Below are positions 33,001 through 42,730 of a stretch of 64,000 nucleotides of DNA, one piece after another (position 1 is the stretch's first letter; every line of letters starts with the position of its first letter). Position numbers and translations under genes: made by a program. The notes under the pieces were generated by a model. The model saw only the letters and a program-made list of their open reading frames with translations. It ran no database searches and was not told where the DNA came from. Source of the DNA: Sialis fuliginosa (Eukaryota; Arthropoda; Insecta; Megaloptera; Sialidae). The stretch lies in the NCBI GenBank assembly GCA_961205875.1, contig OY540819.1, forward strand, positions 2,606,501 through 2,670,500. Direction: 5' to 3'.

Positions 33001-35307
33001 CAGGGCCTAGTCATTTGAATAGGACGCCATTTGCATTCTTTCTAAAATTAATATGCGTCAAGAGATGGCACCACTGGCGGTTTTAAATTTAAGAATTTTA
33101 TTTTTGACACGGATAACAAATTTTGTTTTATAATATTTATATGACATATGTTCTGTGTACGACATTCATATTTTCATGATTATTGCAATGTATTTTGGTG
33201 AATTGTTGAAAATTTCACAGTTAATTTCCTAATTATTTGAAGTTAAGCAGTGAATCATTACTAAGAAGGTAAGTTTAACTTAAAATATGTTTGTTTAAAA
33301 AAAATTGATAAAATCTGATATTTCTTGATTCTATTGAAAATTCTATGAATAACATATGAGAAAATATGAAAAAATCTATAATGTATTGAAATATTGCAAT
33401 TTCAATACAATAAAATTAAATGATTACAATAATAATTATAGAAGTACCTATTTTAATCATTTTTTTAATAATAATTATATACTTGTAATTAAAATTATAC
33501 GATTTATAAATATGCCGTTTTTATGAAAAATACTTATGTATTCGTGTTTTTTTTTCAGAATTCAGATGTCCAGGAAATACATATTTCAACTATATATCTA
33601 CAAGAAATGAGTTGTTACAATTATGCCCATGCATAGTATGATTGGACATTTCACATTAAAAATACACCATTTAAGTCCTAGTCAAAGTGATACTTTAGTT
33701 CCACTTAACCTTAAAACTCTACACAAAAATGAATATTGTGAACATTTTTGATAAAATTATTGATGGCAATGATGCAGATATCATAAGTATAATAGTTTAT
33801 GGCATTTCAAGCCAAGTTTATTATAGATATAACTAACCATTTTCATAATATGTCAAAATTAAACTTTTTAAAACTGTTTTGTTTAACAAAGCCTCCAGTG
33901 TTAGATTTGATAGCTCGTTTGTAAAATAGACTCGAATATTTATATGACGTGTTAGTAGTATTTCTTAAAACTAATATAAAAAATAATAAAAATTAGAATA
34001 CTTTGAAATTTCATATATTTAATATATTTTAAATACAAAAAAGGCAATATTTTATCTTCCTGCGTGAAATTCACTCCACTCTTTTATTGCTTTTGATATA
34101 TTCGTGTATTACTGAATATTTTTTGGATAACAATTACAGTACAAATCAAATCCACAATTCATTATTCAAAATTATATTGACATAAACCAAGGTGTAACTA
34201 CCTTGGATACAAACAAATTATAAACTTGCATCATAGCAACGTACATCAAAAATCAAAATTCCCCAGAATTTTGTTCTTTAAGTGACACTTGGTTAACTAT
34301 ATGATAAGATAGACCTGTGAGATCGAAGTAAAATTTAGGTTCAAGGAACAGAAATAAGTTTGAGCGGTGAGACCGGGCATTACTTAATCAAAAAATGGAT
34401 CTACAAAAATTATTATACTATACGAATTAAAGTTGTAAAATCACGATATATAAATATTCAGTCGTAATACCAGACAGCAGTGAGAATCAAACTGAATTTT
34501 AATTATTGTGATTTAATTATGTTATAGATATTGTTTTCTTTTACCTTATTTCATTTACCTTACGAATAAACTAACAATAATTTCTCTGCTAATATGTAGA
34601 TTTATACCACTACATATTATAACGGTTCATAACTTTTTTTTCAAATTTTATTATTGTTGTAATTATATTATAGTAATGTATTTACATTATCAATATTTTA
34701 GACTTTAAAAATCATTATTGGCAAAGAAATTATATTAAATATTGTTTCAATTAAATATTAAATAACGCGTGTCATCAATATAGATATATATGTAACATCA
34801 AAATAAAAAGTCTAACAGGCAACAGCTACCAAAATCATGTTATTGTTATACAAATTATTGATAAAATCATATATTAATAATAAGATAAATTGTTTTTATT
34901 CTGTGCTATATTTCAAAATAAAATAATTGATATTTTAATAATTTATGTTATAATTAAGATTTTTTTTCAGGAAATTTTAATATTTGCTATTAATATCATT
35001 GTTTTCATGTATTTATAACTAATTATGATTTTATGTTCAAGATACCAAGTATTTATACTTAAAAAATACATGAGAACAATTTTATTACTTAAAATGAAAA
35101 ATTCTGTAAATAAATAAATAGATTTGTAATTCCCGCCGCCAATTTTAGTTGTCATAAAAAACACTAGATGGACAATATTACAGTTATTAAAATTAGATGG
35201 CCCTTCTTTGTTTTTATGTTCCGAGATATTAATATGCGTCACGAGAGGCGCTGTGTGACCACATTTTTTAACATTATATGTCCCTTCTACTTGTATAATG
35301 TTCTGTG
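33001..35307. mobile_element. 2.3-kb insertion with an 8-bp target duplication
   Basis: Flanked by ACTTATAC (32993-33000 and 35308-35315). The uninterrupted site is at 31598-31613. The left end CAGGGCCTAG is hAT-like; the right end (GTTCTGTG) is only weakly complementary. The interior has no ORF, but it has splice-like signals in one direction: AAG|GTAAGT near 33268, and pyrimidine tracts ending in CAG near 33560 and 34970. Confidence 0.6.
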
Positions 35308-35779
35308 ACTTATACTGACTTGTATTACAATACCTAAACTGCTGTATATATACTAAACTAAAGTGAAATCACGCCGTTAGTGAGAGTTATGGTTCGTAAA
35401 AAATAATCTTAATTTTTATGTAAATATTACCTAGAAATTATATACGTAAATTAAGAACCAATGATATACGTATTATGGACATATACGACAATACATATAT
35501 TTTACATTGTTTATATACATATTTAATACGTAACTCTAATCTCTTGTAATTTTCGTATATACTGTACCTATGTACCAAATATGTATAATAGCTATATTAA
35601 AAATACGTATTTTTTAAGATGTTTGTGTATGTAATATGTACGTATATGTTAGGTATATCACAAACCGTATACATAAAATCAACGTATCTACCTGAATTAT
35701 ACGTATCTTATACGTGAGTGTGTTGTGTGGCCATAAAATAAGTTCTGTCGCTTGAAATTTTGATAAATTTTTTCCATAT

Positions 35780-36945
35780 TGTAACAGGTCACATTTAATA
35801 TGTGAGTTACAGTGTGTGTATTTGATTTTGTTTAAGAACCTCTGGTTTTTGATTTGAAAACGTTTGTTTAAAAAAATATAGTTCGGCGATTTGACAATAG
35901 AAGACGAGTCAGTAGCCCTTAGGTGGTGCAAGAAGATAGAACTGATGTGAGATATATTGAGATTAATAATTAAATAAAGCGTCGTATTAATAAAAAATAG
36001 TATTTAAAATAAAAGATAGTGAGTTTTGAAGTTAGAAGTTAATAAGAAGTGTTCAGAAAAGAGAATTTAGTGAATAATAATAATAATCATTTTGTAACAA
36101 CGGAATTATTGAAAGAATAAACATAAGTGAAATAGCAAGAGTAAGAGATATAGTATATTATTAGTCAGTGGAAGAAAGAAAGGGTGCTATAAAGCAAATT
36201 TAAAACATGTGTGTTAATGAAAACGGAGCTAAAGTTTAAACCATCATATTTAAAGTTAACCAGTAAAATTAAAAGAAAAGCAGTGTATAATGTTAAATGA
36301 ATATTGAATAAAGTATTAAAAAATCAAGAAATAAAATATTTAAACAATAAACAAATATTATGTTGCAATAATATAATATAGAAAGAGACAGAACGTGAAT
36401 GGTAGTGAAATAAACAGAGACAGTATTTTTTTGAATCTATAAAGAAATTGACAGTTGAGAGTTGTTGAATGGAATAAAGTTTTGATATGAAGAAATAATA
36501 CAGGATACAAGGAATAAAATATCGTTCAAGATAAGTTCATAATATTAGTTATTAATTAAGTTTGGTATTTGGACAGAGGTTAAAATTTTGAATTTATGTT
36601 TATTAATATAATAAATAAGGTTTTGGTTAAATTATATTTTTATAAGGAAGGATTTATATGTTAAGTATTATTATTAGTATTGGGCTATGGAATTCCATTG
36701 CAATATAATATCATAAGTAATATTAGTTTTAAAAATAGAATTTTGTTTGTAAGAGTTTGATATTATTAATGAATGGAAGAAATATATTAAGAATAAATAA
36801 ATTCAGTTTAGAAGGAAATCCTTTTATTATTGAAATAATCCCAAACTTTTCAGATCATTTTTTTTTAGTAATTTTTTTATATTTAATTTTATTTGTAAGG
36901 TGCTGTCGGCCATCATACCCTTTGAGTTAAGACAGGACCATTACA
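35780..36945 (+). repeat. 5' LTR (1166 bp)
   Basis: Begins TGTAACAGGTCAC and ends CAGGACCATTACA. AATAAA motifs occur in the body. Same length and, by eye, the same sequence as 39600-40765. Confidence 0.9.
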
Positions 36946-36948
36946 GAT

Positions 36949-36966
36949 TGGGGGCTCAACCGGGAT
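36949..36966 (+). promoter_or_regulatory. Primer binding site, tRNA-Pro-like
   Basis: TGGGGGCTCAACCGGGAT, three bases after the LTR. It differs at two positions from the tRNA-Pro site used by gammaretroviruses (TGGGGGCTCGTCCGGGAT). Confidence 0.65.
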
Positions 36967-37046
36967 AAATAATAATAGAGATTTCTGAACTGAATTTGTT
37001 GTGTAAGAGAGAGGTTATATTGAGTATTTTGTTGTGTGTGAAAGGA

Positions 37047-38138
37047 ATGATGGCGGAAGGAAAAAATAATGTAGAAAGGACGGAAAGTTCTGACTATGAT
37101 TCAGGGTTCGGGGCATCGACGCCCATCAGAAAAAATAATGAAATGGATGACGTGAAAGATTTTCTTAGGGAAATGTGCAAGGAAATGAAAAGCTTAAAAA
37201 GTGAAATCACAAAAATGAACGGTAAAATTAGCGATATTGAAAAAAGTAGGGAATTGGATGGTAAAGAGGCAGAAATAGTAGTTTTGAAAAAAGATATGGA
37301 GACAAAAAATGAAACAAAAATGTTAGATAGTGGAAAGGATTCAGAAGAAAGGGAGAACGGGAATAGGTGGTTATCAAGGGGTAGGGGAGAAGATTTCACA
37401 AAAATGGAACGTAATGAACACCCAATAGAATTCATTAGGCGTTTAGAAAAATATGTAAATTCAAATGGTCAGTTTATGAAAGAGAGAGATATTTTAGATA
37501 TAATAGAGAAAAGTCTATGGGGGGAACACCTCGAGCTTTTTAAGGCTTGTGATATTGAAAATTTTGACGATTTCAAAAAATGGTTCAAGAAAAATTTCTG
37601 GTCCGAAAACAGGCAGCAGGAGTTGTTAAAAAAATTATATAATACAAATAACTACAAATATTCGAGGTTAGATAGGAAAGAGTATTTTATTAAATTATAT
37701 AATGAAGCGAAGTACCTCGAACCACCCATGAAAAAAGAAGCAATAATAAATATAATCACAAAACATTTTGAACCATGTATCTGGCCGTTATTAAGAGCAG
37801 TGGGGAGGTATGACGTCGCTGAGGTGTACAGCATTTTGGACGAGTCAGAAATAATATACCCGCGAAAATATGAAAATAACTATAATAGAAACTATGAACT
37901 AAACCGATATGATAATAATAACAGGTATGATAGGAATAGATATAATAACAACGAAAGAAATTACAGTAGAGGGGATAACGGCCGAAATGACAATACAATT
38001 AACCAAGGGAATAGAGAAAATATTAATGGCAATAGAGAAGAAAATAAGGAAAGAAATTACGATAGAAATATGGAACAGAGGGGAGAAGAGAGAAATGGGA
38101 ATGCAAGGAGTGAAAGGCAGAATATGTCGGAAAACTAG
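37047..38138 (+). CDS. gag: Gag-like protein of the pol-less LTR element
   Basis: 363 residues from the first ATG after the primer site. Residues ~30-95 form a charged coiled-coil-like segment (MCKEMKSLKSEITKMNGKI). A Ty3-type Gag/capsid core follows (HPIEFIRRLEKYV, FDDFKKWFKKNFW, KLYNEAKYLEPP; about residues 125-265). The last ~100 residues are very rich in Asn, Arg and Tyr (RYDNNNRYDRNRYNNNERN), a probable RNA-binding tail in place of a CCHC knuckle. The ORF is intact. It is likely to package the element RNA into its own or a helper's particles. Confidence 0.75.
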   Translation: MMAEGKNNVERTESSDYDSGFGASTPIRKNNEMDDVKDFLREMCKEMKSLKSEITKMNGKISDIEKSRELDGKEAEIVVLKKDMETKNETKMLDSGKDSEERENGNRWLSRGRGEDFTKMERNEHPIEFIRRLEKYVNSNGQFMKERDILDIIEKSLWGEHLELFKACDIENFDDFKKWFKKNFWSENRQQELLKKLYNTNNYKYSRLDRKEYFIKLYNEAKYLEPPMKKEAIINIITKHFEPCIWPLLRAVGRYDVAEVYSILDESEIIYPRKYENNYNRNYELNRYDNNNRYDRNRYNNNERNYSRGDNGRNDNTINQGNRENINGNREENKERNYDRNMEQRGEERNGNARSERQNMSEN

Positions 38139-38167
38139 GAGGCGCATATTACCGACAGCCCGGAGTG

Positions 38168-39319
38168 ATGTGCGTGGAGAGAAACGGGTTAACTAAAAGA
38201 GAAGATGAGGATTTGAAGAAGGAAAATTTAAAGGTGAAAATAAATGATAATGGAGTTGTTATGTTAAAAGAATCTATAATAGAAGAAAACGAGGAGAGTG
38301 CAGGTTTAGATAGTTTGTTAAAAGAAGAAGATCTATTATATGAAAAGAAGAATGATCATAATGACGAAGTTTTAGAAAATGAGAGAGCGGAGGGTTTGAA
38401 GAGAATATTGTTGATATGTGGGAATTATGCGAAGGAAAAAGAAAAAAAAAGGGAGTCAGTAGAAAATCAATTTATTAAAAATGAGCAAAATTTTGAAGTT
38501 ACCGGAAAAAGTAAATTAAATACCGAAAAATATGATACGCGAAGGGAAAGAAAAAGGTTAAGAGAAACGGGAGAAGAAGCGATTGAGGGAAATGTAGGAT
38601 TAGAATATTTATTCAGAGAAAAAGAAGTAACGAAAGAATCAGTAAAGGTACAAAACGAGGGCGTCTTAGGAAAATACTTATTAAATAAAGAAATAATCAC
38701 AGAATCAGTAAAGGTAGAAGACGAGTGCGTCCTAAGGAAAGATTTAATGTCAGTCGAAAGATTAAAAGTCATAGAAGAGAATCAGAATAAGGAAAATACT
38801 GAAGAAATCAAGGGAGTTAAAGATTCAGAAGGCGAAGAATTAAATTTAGACATATTATTTTTATTAGATGAGAAATATTGTGAGAAAAAGGAAGAAAATA
38901 GCGAAAATGACTGGAAGAAGAATATTGATGAAGATAGAGAAACAATTTCAGAAATAATTGATGAAGTAAAATTAAATATCAGAAGTATAAATGAAATAGA
39001 TGTAAAAGAAATAGTCGATAGGAATTACAAAAGTAAACTAGAGTTTCAGAATATGTGGAGAAAAAACTTGAATATTGACAAAGAAATGAACCGAATGCTG
39101 CGACGAAGGGCGAGAAAGTTTAAGATGATGAAATTTAGAGGGAAAGCTAGAAAAAAGAAAGATATTTTGATAATGGACAGAAAATTATTAATAAAGACGA
39201 ATGAAATATTAAATAAGTTTAAGTTAGAGAAAAAGAAAAATGTACGTTTTCGGATAGAGGAACTGAAAAGAGGTGTTAATGAGAATAAAAGTTTTAAGCA
39301 TGTAAAGAAAAAAATTTAA
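38168..39319 (+). CDS. Lys/Glu-rich ORF2 of unknown function in the pol-less element
   Basis: 383 codons, starting at ATG 38168, 29 bp after the gag stop and in another frame (a GTG codon just before is not needed). Not recognised. Composition is dominated by Glu, Lys and Asn. There are repeated acidic segments resembling each other: EEN-x-GLDSLLKEEDLLYEKK, GLEYLFREKEVTKESVKVQ, and KYLLNKEIITESVKVEDE then DLMSVERLK. The C-terminal ~100 residues are basic (RRRARKFKMMKFRGKARKKK). No catalytic motif of protease, RT or integrase is present, although it occupies the place of pol. It could be a structural or regulatory accessory protein, or a relic of the Gag-Pol linker expanded by duplication. Confidence 0.6.
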   Translation: MCVERNGLTKREDEDLKKENLKVKINDNGVVMLKESIIEENEESAGLDSLLKEEDLLYEKKNDHNDEVLENERAEGLKRILLICGNYAKEKEKKRESVENQFIKNEQNFEVTGKSKLNTEKYDTRRERKRLRETGEEAIEGNVGLEYLFREKEVTKESVKVQNEGVLGKYLLNKEIITESVKVEDECVLRKDLMSVERLKVIEENQNKENTEEIKGVKDSEGEELNLDILFLLDEKYCEKKEENSENDWKKNIDEDRETISEIIDEVKLNIRSINEIDVKEIVDRNYKSKLEFQNMWRKNLNIDKEMNRMLRRRARKFKMMKFRGKARKKKDILIMDRKLLIKTNEILNKFKLEKKKNVRFRIEELKRGVNENKSFKHVKKKI

Positions 39320-39599
39320 GTCAGAAATATTTTTCAAGGAATTATTTACTGCCAACTTAAAACCTTATTATAAAGAGGTGTATGAGTGGGAAAATGAGTA
39401 GAGATAGAAATACGTTAGTATTAAGTTGAAAAATGTTAGTATTAAGTTGAAAAATGTTATTAGTTGTAAGATGTATTTAGTTTTAAGATTAGGGATAGAT
39501 TAATTAAAATAAATATTGATAAATAAGATGTTTCATGAGGACATGAAAAGAAAAATTTCTTCAGTGGAATAAATTTTTGTCGAATTGGTAGGGGAGATC

Positions 39600-40765
39600 T
39601 GTAACAGGTCACATTTAATATGTGAGTTACAGTGTGTGTATTTGATTTTGTTTAAGAACCTCTGGTTTTTGATTTGAAAACGTTTGTTTAAAAAAATATA
39701 GTTCGGCGATTTGACAATAGAAGACGAGTCAGTAGCCCTTAGGTGGTGCAAGAAGATAGAACTGATGTGAGATATATTGAGATTAATAATTAAATAAAGC
39801 GTCGTATTAATAAAAAATAGTATTTAAAATAAAAGATAGTGAGTTTTGAAGTTAGAAGTTAATAAGAAGTGTTCAGAAAAGAGAATTTAGTGAATAATAA
39901 TAATAATCATTTTGTAACAACGGAATTATTGAAAGAATAAACATAAGTGAAATAGCAAGAGTAAGAGATATAGTATATTATTAGTCAGTGGAAGAAAGAA
40001 AGGGTGCTATAAAGCAAATTTAAAACATGTGTGTTAATGAAAACGGAGCTAAAGTTTAAACCATCATATTTAAAGTTAACCAGTAAAATTAAAAGAAAAG
40101 CAGTGTATAATGTTAAATGAATATTGAATAAAGTATTAAAAAATCAAGAAATAAAATATTTAAACAATAAACAAATATTATGTTGCAATAATATAATATA
40201 GAAAGAGACAGAACGTGAATGGTAGTGAAATAAACAGAGACAGTATTTTTTTGAATCTATAAAGAAATTGACAGTTGAGAGTTGTTGAATGGAATAAAGT
40301 TTTGATATGAAGAAATAATACAGGATACAAGGAATAAAATATCGTTCAAGATAAGTTCATAATATTAGTTATTAATTAAGTTTGGTATTTGGACAGAGGT
40401 TAAAATTTTGAATTTATGTTTATTAATATAATAAATAAGGTTTTGGTTAAATTATATTTTTATAAGGAAGGATTTATATGTTAAGTATTATTATTAGTAT
40501 TGGGCTATGGAATTCCATTGCAATATAATATCATAAGTAATATTAGTTTTAAAAATAGAATTTTGTTTGTAAGAGTTTGATATTATTAATGAATGGAAGA
40601 AATATATTAAGAATAAATAAATTCAGTTTAGAAGGAAATCCTTTTATTATTGAAATAATCCCAAACTTTTCAGATCATTTTTTTTTAGTAATTTTTTTAT
40701 ATTTAATTTTATTTGTAAGGTGCTGTCGGCCATCATACCCTTTGAGTTAAGACAGGACCATTACA
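39600..40765 (+). repeat. 3' LTR (1166 bp)
   Basis: Matches 35780-36945. It is preceded by the purine-rich GGTAGGGGAGATC, the likely plus-strand primer. Confidence 0.9.
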
Positions 40766-41208
40766 ATATCTAATTAAAATTTTTAAATGTCAGACGGTTT
40801 GTCTAGTGCAAACCACCTGACAGACGGCTATGAATTTTTCTGAAAATGCATTCATTTTTTAAGTTTAGCATCTGTCACTTTTACAGTGGGTTTTTATCAA
40901 TTTTAACAAGTAGATATTGAAAGGCAGATGGGTCTGCGATCTAGAACAAATGTACTTGGCAGATGTTAGAATTTTACTGTATTCTGTAAGCGGCTTAATT
41001 TTCAAAAATAAAAAAATGAATGAATTATCAAATTAACTTTTCGGGGAGCAATTAGACTCACTATAATAAAGAAAAAAACAAATATTGCGTGACTCGTGTA
41101 ATATATAATAATGATTTTACTGAATTAACAAAAATGTCTCAAGACAATAAAAATAATATTTCTTTTCATCTCTACTACGTGTTAAACAGATATTAGTCAC
41201 ATTAGAAA
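40766..41208. repeat. 3' flank of zinc-finger locus 2 (duplicated segment)
   Basis: Matches 53490-53935 downstream of locus 3, and its last ~140 bp match 23007-23105 downstream of locus 1. Non-coding. The segment is cut off from its gene by the 6.8-kb element at 41209-47989. Confidence 0.8.
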
Positions 41209-42119
41209 CCCAGTAATCGAAAAAGTAATCAAACGGAATGAAATACCATTCTGTTTTATTCCGGAATCTGAATTCCATTTTTTGTATTAATACGGAATGA
41301 GAAATCAAACTAACCGAACTAAAACGAATATTACCGGATTCAGGAAATACGATACAAATATAAGTCTATGGTTGCAAATGACGCGGGTACAAATATAAGT
41401 CTATGGATGTAATTGACGCGTGATAAAATTAATATTTATTTAAATAATTTCACCTGAAATTTATTTTATACAATAAATACACATTCAATATAATATTTTA
41501 CAAAAAAACAACAATAAATACATAATATTCACATCATTTAATACATATATTGACATTTTTTTTATAGGTTATGTAAACAAGGATAGATATATTAGCATTG
41601 ATATATCGAGCGAGCATGCATGCAAAACAAAAATTAGTGGTTTTTAAACTGTTTTTACTTGCAAATTATATAAAAATAAGTTGAAATGATACCTAATATT
41701 TGATTTGGTACTGTTTTGTGCTTTGAAATAGTCATGCGCAATTAATCATATTTTAATACTGCGATCAACTGATTTTTTAGTAAGCTTTTTTTTCTTAAAA
41801 TTTTTCTGTTAACAATTTAGCAAAAATAATACTTAGACGTTCGGTAAATACGGAGTGTATGGGTGTCCCCTGTCAGAATTGTTAAAAATTATGTATATAG
41901 TAATTTAGAATAGAGTTTATGCGCATGCATGACTAGAACATTTTTACCTTCATATTTATTTTAATTGATAAAATTATTTTAAAACAGTTCGTTGTGGCGG
42001 AGATTGATTCTCCGTTTTTAACCTAACCGAACCTAACAAAAACTAATCAACTCTAACCAAGGACAGTTAACATGTATATTATTAGAGCATCAACTCTATT
42101 CTGAATAATTATTTACGTG

Positions 42120-42361
42120 TGTTATGTCTTAATATTTATGTTTATATATGCACGTTCGTTTTAGATAAGGTAACAATGAAAAAAACAGTTTATTTTTATA
42201 TTCACTATTTTAATGATATTAATCCTGTTTAACACAACATGTGACAGCTGATGCGCTTGCCGACACAATACACAGCAGAGTGGCGGGACTGCGCATGCAC
42301 ACCCGGCTGAGGCATGGTCTGAGAACAGAATTGCCAACTGTGGCATTTCAAATATCCAACA
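42120..42361 (-). repeat. 3' LTR of the Mag-type element
   Basis: 242 bp, TG...CA on both strands, identical to 46434-46675. On the minus strand it is preceded by a GGGGGTGAC purine run at 42362-42370. Confidence 0.9.
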
Positions 42362-42418
42362 GTCACCCCCGCTGTTGCATGCGCACTTCCGCACCCTGAT
42401 ACATGGCATTATAACTTC

Positions 42419-42495
42419 AAAATTTTACATTTTACATTTTACAAAATTTTACATTTTACATTTTACAAAATTTAACATTTTACAACATTTTACAT
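42419..42495. repeat. ACATTTT minisatellite
   Basis: Tandem ACATTTT and ACAAAATTTT units between the end of the coding region and the 3' LTR of the Mag-type element. Confidence 0.85.
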
Positions 42496-42730
42496 TAACA
42501 CGCTAGGTTGCATCTACTTCGTAGATTGTACCTGTGTGTTGAGGACTGCTCTGTTTGTGGGACGTCGTGCACCTCAGCTGATGATGTGTCGCCCGGTATA
42601 TCTATTGTACAGGGTGATTTTAATATTTTTGGTACGTATCTTTCCTCGTGTACCTCTCCACATGCTATCAGCTGATTTGCATGGCGTTTCCACAACTTGT
42701 CTCCTACTTGTACTAAATAATATCGATACC
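42495..42730 (-). pseudogene. Out-of-frame C-terminal tail of the Mag-type polyprotein
   Basis: An open frame on the minus strand that continues the polyprotein after the A-run. It contains a chromatin-binding-like module (YLVQVGDKLWKRHANQL) typical of the integrase C-terminus in this clade, and ends YNLRSR followed by a short tail. It is disconnected from the main ORF by one base. Confidence 0.75.

Larger units (their letters stand above)
31153..35731. mobile_element. 4.6-kb element with CCCACACAACACAC ends
   Basis: Left end CCCACACAACACACTTACG, right end CGTGAGTGTGTTGTGTGGC, 2-bp duplication CA. The homologous site at 53460 is uninterrupted (GGTAACATAAAATAA). Outer parts are rich in TACGTA-type motifs. 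Inside are a Penelope-like fragment (31350-31475), a foldback (31639-32810) and a 2.3-kb insertion (33001-35307). No transposase ORF was seen. Confidence 0.75.
35780..40765 (+). mobile_element. LTR retroelement with gag and an extra ORF but no pol
   Basis: Two 1166-bp LTRs (TGTAAC...TTACA), apparently identical, enclose 2654 bp. Target duplication ATAT (35776-35779, 40766-40769). The primer site is tRNA-Pro-like. It carries a Gag-like ORF and a Lys/Glu-rich ORF, with no protease, reverse transcriptase, RNase H or integrase motif in any frame. It must rely on enzymes in trans. Near-identical LTRs suggest recent movement. Confidence 0.85.

Noticed and set aside
35614-35931. Minus-strand ORF MHHLRATDSSSIVKSPNY, repeated at 39533-39751
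   Set aside because: It is antisense sequence of the LTRs of the pol-less element.
37094-38147. Minus-strand ORFs opposite the gag-like gene
   Set aside because: Low-complexity antisense of the Asn/Arg-rich tail; the plus strand has the Gag core and correct position after the primer site.
38467-38772. Minus-strand ORF opposite ORF2
   Set aside because: Antisense shadow of a long open plus-strand frame in the element's coding orientation.
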